Of a DNA stretch of 64,000 nt, positions 46,958-56,183 are shown one piece after another (the first letter of the stretch is position 1; each line of letters starts with the position of its first letter). The notes below the pieces were generated by a model. It worked only from the letters and a program-made list of their open reading frames with translations. It had not been told where the DNA came from and searched no databases. Source of the DNA: Rhizobium sp. C1 (lineage in GTDB: Bacteria; Pseudomonadota; Alphaproteobacteria; Rhizobiales; Rhizobiaceae); contig NZ_JAJNCY010000009.1 in assembly GCF_021026335.1 (NCBI RefSeq), positions 62,001 through 126,000 of the forward strand, given 5' to 3'. A program made the position numbers and the translations under genes.

Positions 46958-47556
46958 CGAGCCTTTATGTCGAAGGCGACACGTTTCTGCATCGGCAACG
47001 GCCGGGGGCTAAGCTGGCGCTGATCCTCGTTTTCGGGCTCGCGCTCTATTTCACCGAGCTTCTGGCCGTTCAGGCGGCCGCGGTGGCGGTGACGGGGGCG
47101 ATCTATTTCGCCCTGCCGATGCCGTTTCGCGAGGCGGTTCAGCGGCTGAAGCCGGTGCTGTTCACCATTGCCGTTCTCGCGATTTTCAACGGCTTCGTGC
47201 TGAGCTGGCAGGAGGCGCTTGTCTCGACGCTGCGGCTGCTGGCGGTGGTGTTTCTGGCCGCCGCCGTGACGGCAACGACGCGGATTGCGGATTTCATGGA
47301 GACGATCACCTGGGCGCTTCGACCCGCCGAAAGGCTGGGGATCGTGCGCGCGGCCGATGTCGGGCTCGCTTTGGGGCTTGTGCTTCGCTTCCTGCCGGAT
47401 ATCTTCGGGCACTACGAGGCGCTGAAGCAAGCGCATGCGGCACGCGGCATCGCGTTCCGACCATTGAGGGCCATCGGGCCGCTGATCATTCTGACGTTGA
47501 AGGATGCGGACGCGATTGCGGACGCCATCGACGCCAGGGGAATAAGGGGCCGCTGA
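46951..47556 (+). CDS. bioN: biotin ECF transporter transmembrane T component BioN
   Basis: The 201-residue CbiQ/BioN-family T component has about four to five membrane helices and the two Ala-Arg-Gly coupling motifs that contact the ATPase: QAHAARGIAFR and AIDARGIRG near the C-terminus. Length is typical of BioN, which is shorter than CbiQ. It overlaps bioM by seven bases and is followed 22 bases later by bioY. Confidence 0.93.
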   Translation: MLTSLYVEGDTFLHRQRPGAKLALILVFGLALYFTELLAVQAAAVAVTGAIYFALPMPFREAVQRLKPVLFTIAVLAIFNGFVLSWQEALVSTLRLLAVVFLAAAVTATTRIADFMETITWALRPAERLGIVRAADVGLALGLVLRFLPDIFGHYEALKQAHAARGIAFRPLRAIGPLIILTLKDADAIADAIDARGIRGR

Positions 47557-47578
47557 AGGCTTCCAAAGGAGAGAGATC

Positions 47579-48142
47579 ATGACCACCAAGGATATCGTGC
47601 TTGTGGCACTGTTCGCTGCCATCATCGTCGCCCTCGGCTTTCTGCCGCCGATCACGCTCGCCTTCATTCCGGTGCCGATTACGGCGCAGTCGATGGGCGT
47701 CATGCTGGCAGGCACCATCATCGGCGCCAAGCGCGGGGCCGCTTCCTATGTGCTTGTCGTGCTGATGGTCGCCATAGGCCTGCCGGTTCTGGCTGGCGGG
47801 GCTGGCGGCCTGCAGAAGATCATGGGGCCGACGGGCGGATACATCATCGGCTGGATCTTCGGCGCGTTTGTCACGGGGCTGATTGCGGAACGACTGGTGC
47901 ATGACGGCCAGCCGGAAGTGCGCCAGTATATCGGCTTCTTCCTCGCCAGCATCGCCGGCGGCATCATAGTGGTCTATGCGTTCGGGATTGCGTGGCTGTG
48001 CTTCTCGACCGGCACTCCGTTTATGAAGGCGCTGATCGGCAACCTCGCGTTTGTGCCGGGCGACCTGATCAAGGCCGTCATTGCGACATTGGCTGCGCGG
48101 GCGGTGCTGGCTGGGTACCCGATGCTGCCGTCGCGGGCGTGA
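47579..48142 (+). CDS. bioY: biotin ECF transporter substrate-binding component BioY
   Basis: The 187-residue S component binds biotin in the membrane. It shows six helices and typical BioY blocks PVPITAQSMGVMLAGTIIG, GLPVLAGGAGGLQKIMGPTGGYIIGWIFGA and a C-terminal PGDLIKAVIATLAARAV. GGAGAGA precedes its start. The order bioM-bioN-bioY matches the known rhizobial operon. Confidence 0.95.
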   Translation: MTTKDIVLVALFAAIIVALGFLPPITLAFIPVPITAQSMGVMLAGTIIGAKRGAASYVLVVLMVAIGLPVLAGGAGGLQKIMGPTGGYIIGWIFGAFVTGLIAERLVHDGQPEVRQYIGFFLASIAGGIIVVYAFGIAWLCFSTGTPFMKALIGNLAFVPGDLIKAVIATLAARAVLAGYPMLPSRA

Positions 48143-48164
48143 TACAAGGGCGCGACTGGGGCAC

Positions 48165-48347
48165 CCCCCTCTCTTGCAAAATCTACGACTTAGCCTTTGG
48201 CTAAGATCGTGATTTTACTTTCTCCCCCACCGAGGGGGAGATTGGAACATGGCGCACCGGCATTCACCCCATCTCCCCCTTGGTGGGGGAGAAAGCGATT
48301 TCAACATCTTAGCTTCAGCTAAGTGTTAGAAATCGCAAGAGAGGGGG
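48165..48347. repeat. 183-bp nested inverted repeat between bioY and the deacetylase gene
   Basis: Outer arms CCCCCTCTCTTGC (48165-48177) and GCAAGAGAGGGGG (48335-48347) are perfect complements. Inside them are CTTTCTCCCCCACC (48218-48231) and GGTGGGGGAGAAAG (48282-48295), again perfect, and two small hairpins built on CTTAGC/GCTAAG (48188-48204 and 48308-48323). The whole could form one large branched stem. No coding sequence is evident in 48143-48444. It may be a miniature mobile or structured repeat element. Confidence 0.75.
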
Positions 48348-48444
48348 TCCAAGCGCCAGCCACAAAGCGGGAGAGACTAGCCAACCCCGGTCACAAAACC
48401 CATCTAACATCGTCTCCACCCCTCCACCCCAAACAGGTTCCACC

Positions 48445-49377
48445 ATGACGACACGGCTTTACGAGCATTCGATCTTTCTGGAACACGAGGTTCCCGCCGG
48501 CCACCCCGAGCGGCCGGATCGGCTACGGGCGCTCAACGAGGCGCTGAGCCATCCGAATTTCGCCCCGCTCGACCGGAAGGAAGCACCGCAGGCGAATGAG
48601 GATGCGGTTCTGCTGGCGCATCCGGAGGAGCATCTCTTTGCCGTCATGCGCGCCATGCCGGAGGACGAGGATGAGATCAATCAGCTGGAGAGCGACACCT
48701 ATGCCGGCGTGAAGAGCCTGCAGGCGGCCTTCACCGGCATTGGCGGGGCGATGGCCGCAGTGGACGATGTGATCTCCGGCAGCCACGATAATGCCTTCGT
48801 CGCCTCGCGCCCGCCAGGCCATCATGCCGAGCGGATGCGCGCCATGGGCTTCTGCTTCTTCAACAATGCGGCGATTGCCGCACGCCATGCACAGCAGAAG
48901 CACGGGCTGGAGCGCGTCGCCATCATCGACTGGGACGTGCATCACGGCAACGGCACGCAGGACATTTTCGAGGCCGATCCGTCGGTGCTCTATTGTTCGA
49001 CGCATCAGATGCCGCTCTATCCGGGCACGGGACGGAAGGACGAGACGGGCGTGGGCAATATCGTCAACGCGCCGCTATCGGCCAATACGGGCTCGGATCA
49101 TTTCCGCGAGGCCTTCAAGGATCGCGTGCTGCCGGCGATCCGCAATTTCTCGCCGGACCTGATCATCATCTCGGCGGGGTTCGACGCGCATCACCGCGAC
49201 CCGCTGGCGCAGATCAATCTCGTGGCGGATGATTTCGACTGGGCGACGGGCAAACTCATGGATATGGCGGGGGACTTATCCTCCAACCGTCTCGTCAGCA
49301 TCCTCGAAGGCGGCTATGACCTTCAGGGGCTGGCCGAATCGGCCGGCGCGCATATCTACAGGCTCATGAAAGGATGA
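48445..49377 (+). CDS. histone deacetylase family protein (class II-like)
   Basis: The 310-residue zinc amidohydrolase of the HDAC/acetoin-utilisation superfamily shows [22 protein letters not shown], the zinc-binding [16 protein letters not shown], and [14 protein letters not shown]. Bacterial members deacetylate polyamines or proteins; the substrate here is unknown. Its stop overlaps the xseB start, so they are cotranscribed. A polyamine deacetylase role would fit the agmatinase/PuuD genes nearby but is only a guess. Confidence 0.92.
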   Translation: MTTRLYEHSIFLEHEVPAGHPERPDRLRALNEALSHPNFAPLDRKEAPQANEDAVLLAHPEEHLFAVMRAMPEDEDEINQLESDTYAGVKSLQAAFTGIGGAMAAVDDVISGSHDNAFVASRPPGHHAERMRAMGFCFFNNAAIAARHAQQKHGLERVAIIDWDVHHGNGTQDIFEADPSVLYCSTHQMPLYPGTGRKDETGVGNIVNAPLSANTGSDHFREAFKDRVLPAIRNFSPDLIIISAGFDAHHRDPLAQINLVADDFDWATGKLMDMAGDLSSNRLVSILEGGYDLQGLAESAGAHIYRLMKG

Positions 49378-49634
49378 CCATGACGGACACCGCAAAACCG
49401 GCCGACATCAAGGGCCTTTCGTTCGAACAGGCGGTCGCCGAGCTCGAAAGCATCGTGTCGCGGCTGGAGCGCGGCGACGTGGCGCTCGACCAGTCGATCG
49501 CCATCTATGAGCGCGGCGAAGCGTTGAAGAAGCATTGCGAGACGCTGCTGTCTGCCGCCGAAGCCCGCATCGAGAAAATCCGTCTGGACCGCGCCGGCAA
49601 GCCGCAGGGCGTCGAGCCGCTGGACGGGCAGTAA
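49374..49634 (+). CDS. xseB: exodeoxyribonuclease VII small subunit
   Basis: The 86-residue XseB subunit shows the family core [42 protein letters not shown]. With XseA it forms a single-strand-specific exonuclease. It overlaps the end of the deacetylase gene by four bases (ATGA). In many alphaproteobacteria dxs follows xseB directly; here an efflux operon and a pirin gene lie between them. Confidence 0.95.
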   Translation: MTMTDTAKPADIKGLSFEQAVAELESIVSRLERGDVALDQSIAIYERGEALKKHCETLLSAAEARIEKIRLDRAGKPQGVEPLDGQ

Positions 49635-49648
49635 GACGCATAGAAACG

Positions 49649-49677
49649 AGAAAGCGGGCTCGATGAGTCCGCTTTCT
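49649..49677. terminator. bidirectional terminator between xseB and emrB-like gene
   Basis: AGAAAGCGGGCTC (49649-49661) and GAGTCCGCTTTCT (49665-49677) pair over 13 positions with one wobble and a three-base loop. T-rich flanks occur on both strands. The hairpin lies between two convergent genes and should serve both. Confidence 0.8.
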
Positions 49678-49682
49678 TGCGT

Positions 49683-51245
49683 TTATTCCATCACGATTTC
49701 CATTGCCTCTTCGTTATCCTCTTCGGAGGCGGAACGCTTCGGCGGCTTCAGAAGAAGCAGCAGCGGCATGACGACGATGGACATCAGCATCAAGAGCTTG
49801 AAATCATCGGCATAGGCGATGATGGTCGATTGCAGGGTCACGAGGCCATCGAGCGTCGAGAGCCCTGCGGACGTGTTCGGGTTCAGCCCGGCATGGGCAA
49901 GCGCCTGAAGCGACTGGTTGAACGGTGTCAGCGCCGCGCCGATCTCGGCGTGATTGACCTGGATATTCGAGGTCAACAGAGCCGACACAACGGCAATCCC
50001 CACGCTTGAGCCGATGTTGCGCGAGAGGTTGTAGAGACCTGTCCCATCGCCGCGCATTTCCGGCGGAAGCGTCGCAAAGGCAATTGTCGTCAGCGGGACG
50101 AAGAGAAGCCCGAGCCCTGCGCCCTGAATGAAGCCGACCCAGACGATTTCCCATTGCGAGATATCGGGCGTCCAGCCGGTCATGACATACATGGCGAAGG
50201 CGGTAACGGCGAGACCACCGAAGAGCAGGATCCGCGTGTCGACCTTGCCGATAGCGCGCCCGACGAGCATCATGCAGAGCATCGTCCCGATCCCGCGCGG
50301 TCCCATGACGAGACCCGCCGTGATGACAGGATAGCCCATGAGCGTTTGCAGATAGGGCGTGAGCAGCGCGAGCGAGGCCAGCAGCACGACGCCGACGACG
50401 AAAATGAACAGCATGCTGACTGCGAAGTTCCGGTCAAGGAACAAGCGTGGGTTCACGAAGGACTTTTCGGCCGTCAGAGTGTGTACGACGAGGAGGTAGA
50501 ACGCGCCGGCGGCGACGATCGTCTCTATGATGATTTCGCCCGACGAGAACCAGTCCAGCTGCGAGCCGCGGTCGAGCATCAATTGAAGCGCGCCGATGGC
50601 GACCGACAGCGCGCCGAAACCAAACCAGTCCAGCTTGGCTTTCGCGTTGATCTCGGTTTCCTTCACGAAGGTGGCAATGCCCATGACGGCGAGGATACCG
50701 ATCGGGACGTTGATGTAGAACACCCAGCGCCAGCTCAGATTGTCCGTCAGCCAGCCGCCGATGACGGGGCCGAGGATCGGGCCGACCATGACCGACACAC
50801 CGAACATGGCCATCGCGCGGCCGCGTTCTTCCGCCGAATAGATATCGAGCAGGATGCTCTGCGAAAGCGGAACTAGCGCTGCACCAAAAAAGCCCTGCAT
50901 GAGGCGGAAGGCGACGATCTGGGTGATCGACTGAGCGAGACCGCACAGAACCGAGGAGACCACGAACCCGACAATGCCGATCGACAGGATACGCTTGCGG
51001 CCAAATTTGGCCGCCAGAAATCCCGACGGCGGCGTCATGATGGCGGCGGCGACGATGTAGGAGGTCAAAACCCAGTTGATCTGGTCGGCGCTGGCCGAGA
51101 CGCTGCCCTGGATATAGGGCAGCGCTACGTTTGCGATCGTGGTGTCCAGCGCCTGCATGATCACCGAGAGGATCACGCAGGCCGCAATGGCGCCGCGGTT
51201 GGCAACGGGCGTAAACCCGGCCGAGGATGTTGCCGCGTTACTCAT
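49683..51245 (-). CDS. DHA2-family MFS drug exporter, EmrB type
   Basis: The 520-residue protein has about 14 membrane helices and DHA2 signatures: VALPYIQGSVSASADQINWVLTSYI, FLAAKFGRKRIL, then ALVPLSQSILLDIYS and GPILGPVIGGWL (motif C). It would pump hydrophobic drugs with the adjacent HlyD-type adaptor and an outer-membrane channel not found here. The start at 51245 overlaps the adaptor gene by eight bases. Confidence 0.93.
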   Translation of the reverse strand: MSNAATSSAGFTPVANRGAIAACVILSVIMQALDTTIANVALPYIQGSVSASADQINWVLTSYIVAAAIMTPPSGFLAAKFGRKRILSIGIVGFVVSSVLCGLAQSITQIVAFRLMQGFFGAALVPLSQSILLDIYSAEERGRAMAMFGVSVMVGPILGPVIGGWLTDNLSWRWVFYINVPIGILAVMGIATFVKETEINAKAKLDWFGFGALSVAIGALQLMLDRGSQLDWFSSGEIIIETIVAAGAFYLLVVHTLTAEKSFVNPRLFLDRNFAVSMLFIFVVGVVLLASLALLTPYLQTLMGYPVITAGLVMGPRGIGTMLCMMLVGRAIGKVDTRILLFGGLAVTAFAMYVMTGWTPDISQWEIVWVGFIQGAGLGLLFVPLTTIAFATLPPEMRGDGTGLYNLSRNIGSSVGIAVVSALLTSNIQVNHAEIGAALTPFNQSLQALAHAGLNPNTSAGLSTLDGLVTLQSTIIAYADDFKLLMLMSIVVMPLLLLLKPPKRSASEEDNEEAMEIVME

Positions 51246-52431
51246 GAGCGTAGGCCGTGTTTCTGCCCAGCAGGTTTTCCACGAATTGCGGCAGGCCACG
51301 GGCATGATTGGTGTCGATATCGACTTCCGTGCTCATGCCGGCGCGCAGCTGCGGCTTGCCGTCCTCGGCGTTGACCTTGACGCGCAGCGGAATGCGCTGG
51401 ACGACCTTCACCCAGTTGCCGGAGGAGTTCTGGGCCGGCAGAAGCGAGAAACTCGACGCAGAAGCCGGGCTGACGCTGGCGACCTCACCCTTCCAGGTGA
51501 CGCCCGGATAGGCATCGACCGAGATCGTCACCGGCTGGCCGGGCTTCACATAGGTCAGCTCCGTTTCCTTCGGATTCGCCTCGATCCACATATCCTTCGT
51601 CGAGACAAGCGAGAAAGCGGTCTGGGCGGGCTGCAGGTAGGTGCCGATCTGAATGGCGTTTACGTTGGTGGCCACGCCGTCGAACGGAGCCTTGACAACC
51701 GTGTGATCCAGCTGGCGCTGAGCATCCTCGACGGCGGCCTGAGCCTGCATGTATTCGGGGAACTGATCGAGTGGCAGATCGACATTGCCGTTCAGCTTGG
51801 CAAGCGTCGCGGCGGCTTCAGCCTTGGCGACATCCACCTTCTGCTTGGCGGCTTCGAGATCGTGGCTGGCCTGATCGAGCGTCGCCTTGGAAGCGGTCGC
51901 CGACGAGACGAGCTTCTGGGCGCGCTCGTAAGCATCTTCATAGAAAGGAAGGTCAGCCTGCGCCTGCACGATCTGCGCCTGATCCTGAGCGTATGTTGCC
52001 TTAAGTGTCAGGAGATCATTGCGGGCGGCATCGACCTTGGCCTTGTCACCGTCGAGGGCAATCTGAAAGCTCGCCGGGTCAAGCTTGTAGAGAACCTGGC
52101 CCGCCGTCACCTTCTCATTGTCGTGAACCTCGATCGACTTCACCGTGCCGGCGACATCGGTGGAGATACCGGCGATACGCGCCTGAACATAGGCGTTGTC
52201 CACCGAAACAAGCTGGCCGCCGGTGACGTAGTAATAGCCACCGATCACCAGCACGATGGGAAGCGCTGCGAAAAGGATGGTGCGGACGCGGGATCGCTTA
52301 CCCTTTGAAGGCGTTGTAACCGGCGTCTCGGGCGGAATGACCGAGGTCTTGGCTTCGGACGTATTGGCCGGGCGCTCCAGCTTGGCAGTTGCAGCATCTT
52401 CACCCTGACGGATCTTTACTGGCTCAGACAT
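51238..52431 (-). CDS. HlyD-family membrane fusion protein, EmrA type
   Basis: The 397-residue adaptor has a cytoplasmic tail, one membrane helix (about 48-68), a lipoyl half-domain (VDNAYVQARIAGISTDVAGTV), a long coiled-coil hairpin (about 125-235), and a beta-barrel region with ELTYVKPGQPVTISVDAYPG. It links the EmrB-type pump to the outer membrane. The start at 52431 overlaps the marR stop by eight bases, giving a marR-emrA-emrB transcript. Confidence 0.94.
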   Translation of the reverse strand: MSEPVKIRQGEDAATAKLERPANTSEAKTSVIPPETPVTTPSKGKRSRVRTILFAALPIVLVIGGYYYVTGGQLVSVDNAYVQARIAGISTDVAGTVKSIEVHDNEKVTAGQVLYKLDPASFQIALDGDKAKVDAARNDLLTLKATYAQDQAQIVQAQADLPFYEDAYERAQKLVSSATASKATLDQASHDLEAAKQKVDVAKAEAAATLAKLNGNVDLPLDQFPEYMQAQAAVEDAQRQLDHTVVKAPFDGVATNVNAIQIGTYLQPAQTAFSLVSTKDMWIEANPKETELTYVKPGQPVTISVDAYPGVTWKGEVASVSPASASSFSLLPAQNSSGNWVKVVQRIPLRVKVNAEDGKPQLRAGMSTEVDIDTNHARGLPQFVENLLGRNTAYAHE

Positions 52432-52888
52432 GTCTCTTCTCAACTTCCGCTGCCTGACGGCAGCCTTCAACAAGGTTTGTTTTCATGGTTTCAAGCATTT
52501 GGAACAGACGCACCCGTTCTTCGTCGGGAATGCCTTCCAGGGATTCATTTCGCGTTTCCTCGCCCAGCTCACGCATGCCGGAGAGAAGTTCACGACCCCG
52601 ATCCGTCATATAAAGCAGCCAGATCCGGCGATCGGTCTCGTGCTTGCGACGCTCGACGAGGCCGCGCTCAGACAGCTTGTCGATCAACCGCATGAGCGTG
52701 ATCGGCTCAACTTCCTGCATTTCGGCCAGCGCCTTCTGATGAAGGCCCTCGTTCTTGGAAAGCAGAAGCAGCGTCTGCCACTGCGAGCGCGTCAACCCGA
52801 CAGGTCGAGCGCGCTGCTCGAAACGTTTGCGCATCAGTCGCGCTACGTCGTGCAGCAAGATCCCGATTGTCTGGTCTTCCTTCGGCAT
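52424..52888 (-). CDS. MarR-family transcriptional regulator
   Basis: The 154-residue winged-helix protein matches MarR/EmrR: LTRSQWQTLLLLSKNEGLHQKALAEM, VEPITLMRLIDKLSERGLVERRKHETDRRIWLLYMTDRG. It heads the emrA-emrB operon and probably represses it until a drug or phenolic ligand binds. The start at 52888 is the first methionine with a reasonable context; the frame extends further upstream without a better start. Confidence 0.93.
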   Translation of the reverse strand: MPKEDQTIGILLHDVARLMRKRFEQRARPVGLTRSQWQTLLLLSKNEGLHQKALAEMQEVEPITLMRLIDKLSERGLVERRKHETDRRIWLLYMTDRGRELLSGMRELGEETRNESLEGIPDEERVRLFQMLETMKTNLVEGCRQAAEVEKRHV

Positions 52889-52909
52889 TGCTTCGCTCGA
52901 AAAGATAAG

Positions 52910-52924
52910 CTTACTTATAATAAG
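52910..52924. promoter_or_regulatory. AT-rich imperfect dyad in front of marR
   Basis: CTTA at 52910-52913 and TAAG at 52921-52924 flank an AT-rich centre, forming a short imperfect dyad 22-36 bases upstream of the marR start. MarR operators are often of this form. The evidence is weak. The 52925-53110 stretch shows no gene. Confidence 0.35.
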
Positions 52925-53110
52925 GCAGCATATATAATTTCTTTTGCGCTTTCGCAAGAGGTTGTGACGCCGGCATGACAAAAATCAGCTGTGTCGAAAT
53001 GGCTCAGAACGCGAATTCGAGCGAGATGGTTACCGAATTGCGCGCAAGCGATTGCGCTTGATGTGAGAGCGACTATTTTAGCAATTCTCAAACTGACGAA
53101 AGGAAAGCCG

Positions 53111-54034
53111 ATGTCCTTCTTTCCCGGACAGGATCCAGAACCCGGCGATGCCAGCGCCTGCGATGCCGTCGAGCTGCTGATCGTGCCACGCACCAGCGAC
53201 ATCGGCGGGCTGGAGGTGCGGCGCGCCCTGCCCTCGGCCAAGCGCCGGCTGGTCGGCCCCTTCATCTTCTTCGACCGGATGGGGCCTGCCGTTCTCAAGG
53301 CGGATGCGGCGCTCGACGTGCGGCCTCATCCGCATATCGGCCTTTCGACGGTGACCTATCTTTTCGACGGTCAGATCACCCACAAGGACAGCCTGGGCAA
53401 CGACATGGTCATCCAGCCGGGTGACATCAACCTAATGACGGCGGGACGCGGCATCGTCCATTCCGAGCGGTCACCGGAAAAGCTGCGTGGCCATCCGCAA
53501 TCGATTTCCGGCCTGCAGACCTGGCTCGCCCTGCCGGACCAGCTGGAGGAAATCGACCCAAGCTTTGCGCATACGGAAGCCGCCGTGATGCCGGAGTTCT
53601 CTCAAGCCGGTCTTCACGGCCGCCTGGTGATCGGGGCCTATGAGGGCATGACCTCGCCGGTCAAGGTGCCGACCGGGACCCTCTATCTGGACATCAAGCT
53701 CGATCCCGGCGCACGCTTTTCGCTGGCGCCCAAGTGGGAAGAGCGTGCGGCCTATATTCTTGCCGGCACGGTCACGGTCGCCGGAACCACGTTCGAAGCC
53801 GACCAGCTGCTTGTGCTCAGCCCGCGCGACGCCATCCTGTTCGAGGCCGGGCCGCTTGGTGCGCATGTCATGTTCTTCGGCGGCGATGCGCTCAAGTCGC
53901 AACGCTATATCTGGTGGAATTTCGTCTCGTCGTCCAAGGAGCGGATCGAACAGGCGAAGGAGGAGTGGAAAACGGGACGTTTCGATATCGTGCCGGGCGA
54001 TGAGGAAGAGTTCGTGCCTTTGCCACAGGGATGA
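53111..54034 (+). CDS. pirin family protein (cupin)
   Basis: The 307-residue protein has the pirin double-cupin layout. The metal-binding His residues are seen in RPHPHIGLSTVTYLFDG and in GRGIVHSERS, as in other pirins. Bacterial pirins include quercetin dioxygenases and regulators of central metabolism; this one cannot be assigned further. GGAAAG precedes the ATG. It is divergent from the marR operon. The 54035-54266 gap that follows holds no clear gene. Confidence 0.92.
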   Translation: MSFFPGQDPEPGDASACDAVELLIVPRTSDIGGLEVRRALPSAKRRLVGPFIFFDRMGPAVLKADAALDVRPHPHIGLSTVTYLFDGQITHKDSLGNDMVIQPGDINLMTAGRGIVHSERSPEKLRGHPQSISGLQTWLALPDQLEEIDPSFAHTEAAVMPEFSQAGLHGRLVIGAYEGMTSPVKVPTGTLYLDIKLDPGARFSLAPKWEERAAYILAGTVTVAGTTFEADQLLVLSPRDAILFEAGPLGAHVMFFGGDALKSQRYIWWNFVSSSKERIEQAKEEWKTGRFDIVPGDEEEFVPLPQG

Positions 54035-54266
54035 AATGAATTATTACTAAGACGAGTTTCGCATGTCATCGTCTTGCCGCTTTCAACGCGGAACACGATG
54101 CTTTATAGGCAAAGAATTGCCTGACAGGGGACAAAAGCAGGTATCAGCGAGCATGCGCGGCGACGTCCTGTCGGCCAGCCTGCTTTGAATATTTTTTGTG
54201 AGTGCAGTTCCGTCCAACGCGCAACCATGCGGGTCTGACCGGATTGCAGTAGAAGGCCGAGATCCA

Positions 54267-56180
54267 TTGACGAGCGTACCCTCCACCCCTCTGCTCGACA
54301 CCGTCCATATTCCGGCGGACCTGAAACAGGTCGAGGACCGTGATCTGCCGCAGCTGGCATCCGAGCTGCGCGCGGAGATGATCGACGCCGTGTCGAAGAC
54401 GGGCGGGCATCTGGGTGCCGGTCTCGGCGTCGTCGAGCTGACGATTGCGCTCCACAAGGTTTTCAACACGCCGAACGACCGCATCATCTTCGATGTCGGC
54501 CACCAGTGTTATCCGCACAAGATCCTGACCGGCCGGCGCGAGCGTATCCGTACGCTGCGCCAGGAAGACGGGCTTTCCGGTTTTACCAAGCGCGGCGAGA
54601 GCGAATACGATCCCTTTGGCGCCGGCCACTCCTCGACTTCGATTTCAGCTGGCCTCGGCATGGCGGTGGCTGCCGACCTGCAGGGCAGCGATCGACGCGT
54701 GATTGCCGTCATCGGCGACGGCGCGATGTCGGCGGGCATGGCCTTCGAGGCGCTCAACAATGCCGGGGCGCTGGACGCGCGGCTCATCGTCATCCTCAAC
54801 GACAACGACATGTCGATTGCCCCGCCGACGGGTGCCATGAGCGCCTATCTCGCGCGCCTCGCCTCGGGCCGGACCTATATGGGTATGCGCGAATTCGGCA
54901 AGAAGCTGACGGCCTATCTCGGCAAGACGGTAGACCGGGCGATTACCAGAGCTGTGGAGCATGCGCGCGGTTACGTGACCGGCGGCACGATGTTCGAGGA
55001 GCTCGGCTTCTACCATATCGGCCCCATCGACGGCCATTCCTTCGAGCATCTCCTGCCTGTCCTGCGCAATGTGCGCGACAACCAGCAGGGTCCGGTGCTG
55101 ATCCATGTCGTGACCCAGAAGGGCAAGGGTTATGCTCCGGCGGAAGAGGCTGCCGACAAGTATCATGGCGTCAACAAGTTCGACGTCATCACCGGCGCGC
55201 AGGCCAAGGTGAAGCCGAATGCACCGAGCTACACCGCCGTCTTCGGCGAAACGCTGGTGCAGGAAGGCGCGCTTGACGAGAAAATCGTCGCCATCACGGC
55301 CGCCATGCCGTCGGGCACCGGCGTCGACAAGTTTGCAGACGCCTTCCCAGCCCGCACCTTCGATGTCGGCATTGCCGAGCAGCATGCGGTCACCTTTGCG
55401 GCGGGTCTTGCCTGCGACGGCATGAAGCCCTTTGCGGCGCTCTATTCGACATTCCTGCAGCGCGCCTATGACCAGGTCGTACATGACGTGGCGATCCAGA
55501 AGCTGCCCGTGCGGTTTCCCATCGACCGCGCCGGCTTCGTCGGCGCCGACGGACCGACCCATGCGGGCTCGTTCGACACCGGCTATCTCGCCATGCTGCC
55601 GGGCTTCGTCGTCATGGCAGCCAGCGACGAAGCTGAGCTGAAGCATATGGTCCGCACCGCCGTTTCCTATGACGAAGGCCCGATCTCGTTCCGCTATCCG
55701 CGCGGCGAAGGCGTCGGCGTCGAGATGCCGGAGCGCGGTGAGATTCTTGCAATCGGCAAGGGCCGCATCGTCAAGGAAGGCACCAAGGTGGCCCTCCTCT
55801 CCTTCGGTACGCGTCTGGCAGACTGTCTGCTGGCGGCGGAAGATCTGGAGGCTGCCGGCCTCTCAACCACGGTCGCTGACGCGCGCTTTGCCAAGCCGCT
55901 CGACGAGGACATGATCCGTCGCCTGGCGCGCGAGCATGAGGTGCTGGTGACGATCGAGGAAGGCTCCATCGGCGGCTTCGCCAGCCATGTCCTGCAATTC
56001 CTCGCCCGTGAAGGGTTGATAGACGGCGGGTTGAAGGTCCGCCCGATGGTTCTGCCGGATGTGTGGATGGATCAGGCGAAGCCCGAAGCCATGTATGCCA
56101 AGGCCGGGCTGGATCGCGCCGGGATCGTCAGGACGGTGTTCGAGGCGCTGGGCACGGCGCATCTGACGCAGCGGGCTTGA
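54267..56180 (+). CDS. dxs: 1-deoxy-D-xylulose-5-phosphate synthase
   Basis: The 637-residue transketolase-like enzyme makes DXP from pyruvate and glyceraldehyde 3-phosphate with thiamine diphosphate. [14 protein letters not shown] near 100 and [18 protein letters not shown] (TPP-binding GDG...NN motif) are visible, with the [15 protein letters not shown] block in the second half. The TTG start at 54267 gives the usual length; a GTG at 54198 would add 23 residues. It is the first MEP-pathway step; ispH, the last, is at 16241. Confidence 0.96.
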   Translation: MTSVPSTPLLDTVHIPADLKQVEDRDLPQLASELRAEMIDAVSKTGGHLGAGLGVVELTIALHKVFNTPNDRIIFDVGHQCYPHKILTGRRERIRTLRQEDGLSGFTKRGESEYDPFGAGHSSTSISAGLGMAVAADLQGSDRRVIAVIGDGAMSAGMAFEALNNAGALDARLIVILNDNDMSIAPPTGAMSAYLARLASGRTYMGMREFGKKLTAYLGKTVDRAITRAVEHARGYVTGGTMFEELGFYHIGPIDGHSFEHLLPVLRNVRDNQQGPVLIHVVTQKGKGYAPAEEAADKYHGVNKFDVITGAQAKVKPNAPSYTAVFGETLVQEGALDEKIVAITAAMPSGTGVDKFADAFPARTFDVGIAEQHAVTFAAGLACDGMKPFAALYSTFLQRAYDQVVHDVAIQKLPVRFPIDRAGFVGADGPTHAGSFDTGYLAMLPGFVVMAASDEAELKHMVRTAVSYDEGPISFRYPRGEGVGVEMPERGEILAIGKGRIVKEGTKVALLSFGTRLADCLLAAEDLEAAGLSTTVADARFAKPLDEDMIRRLAREHEVLVTIEEGSIGGFASHVLQFLAREGLIDGGLKVRPMVLPDVWMDQAKPEAMYAKAGLDRAGIVRTVFEALGTAHLTQRA

Positions 56181-56183
56181 GGC

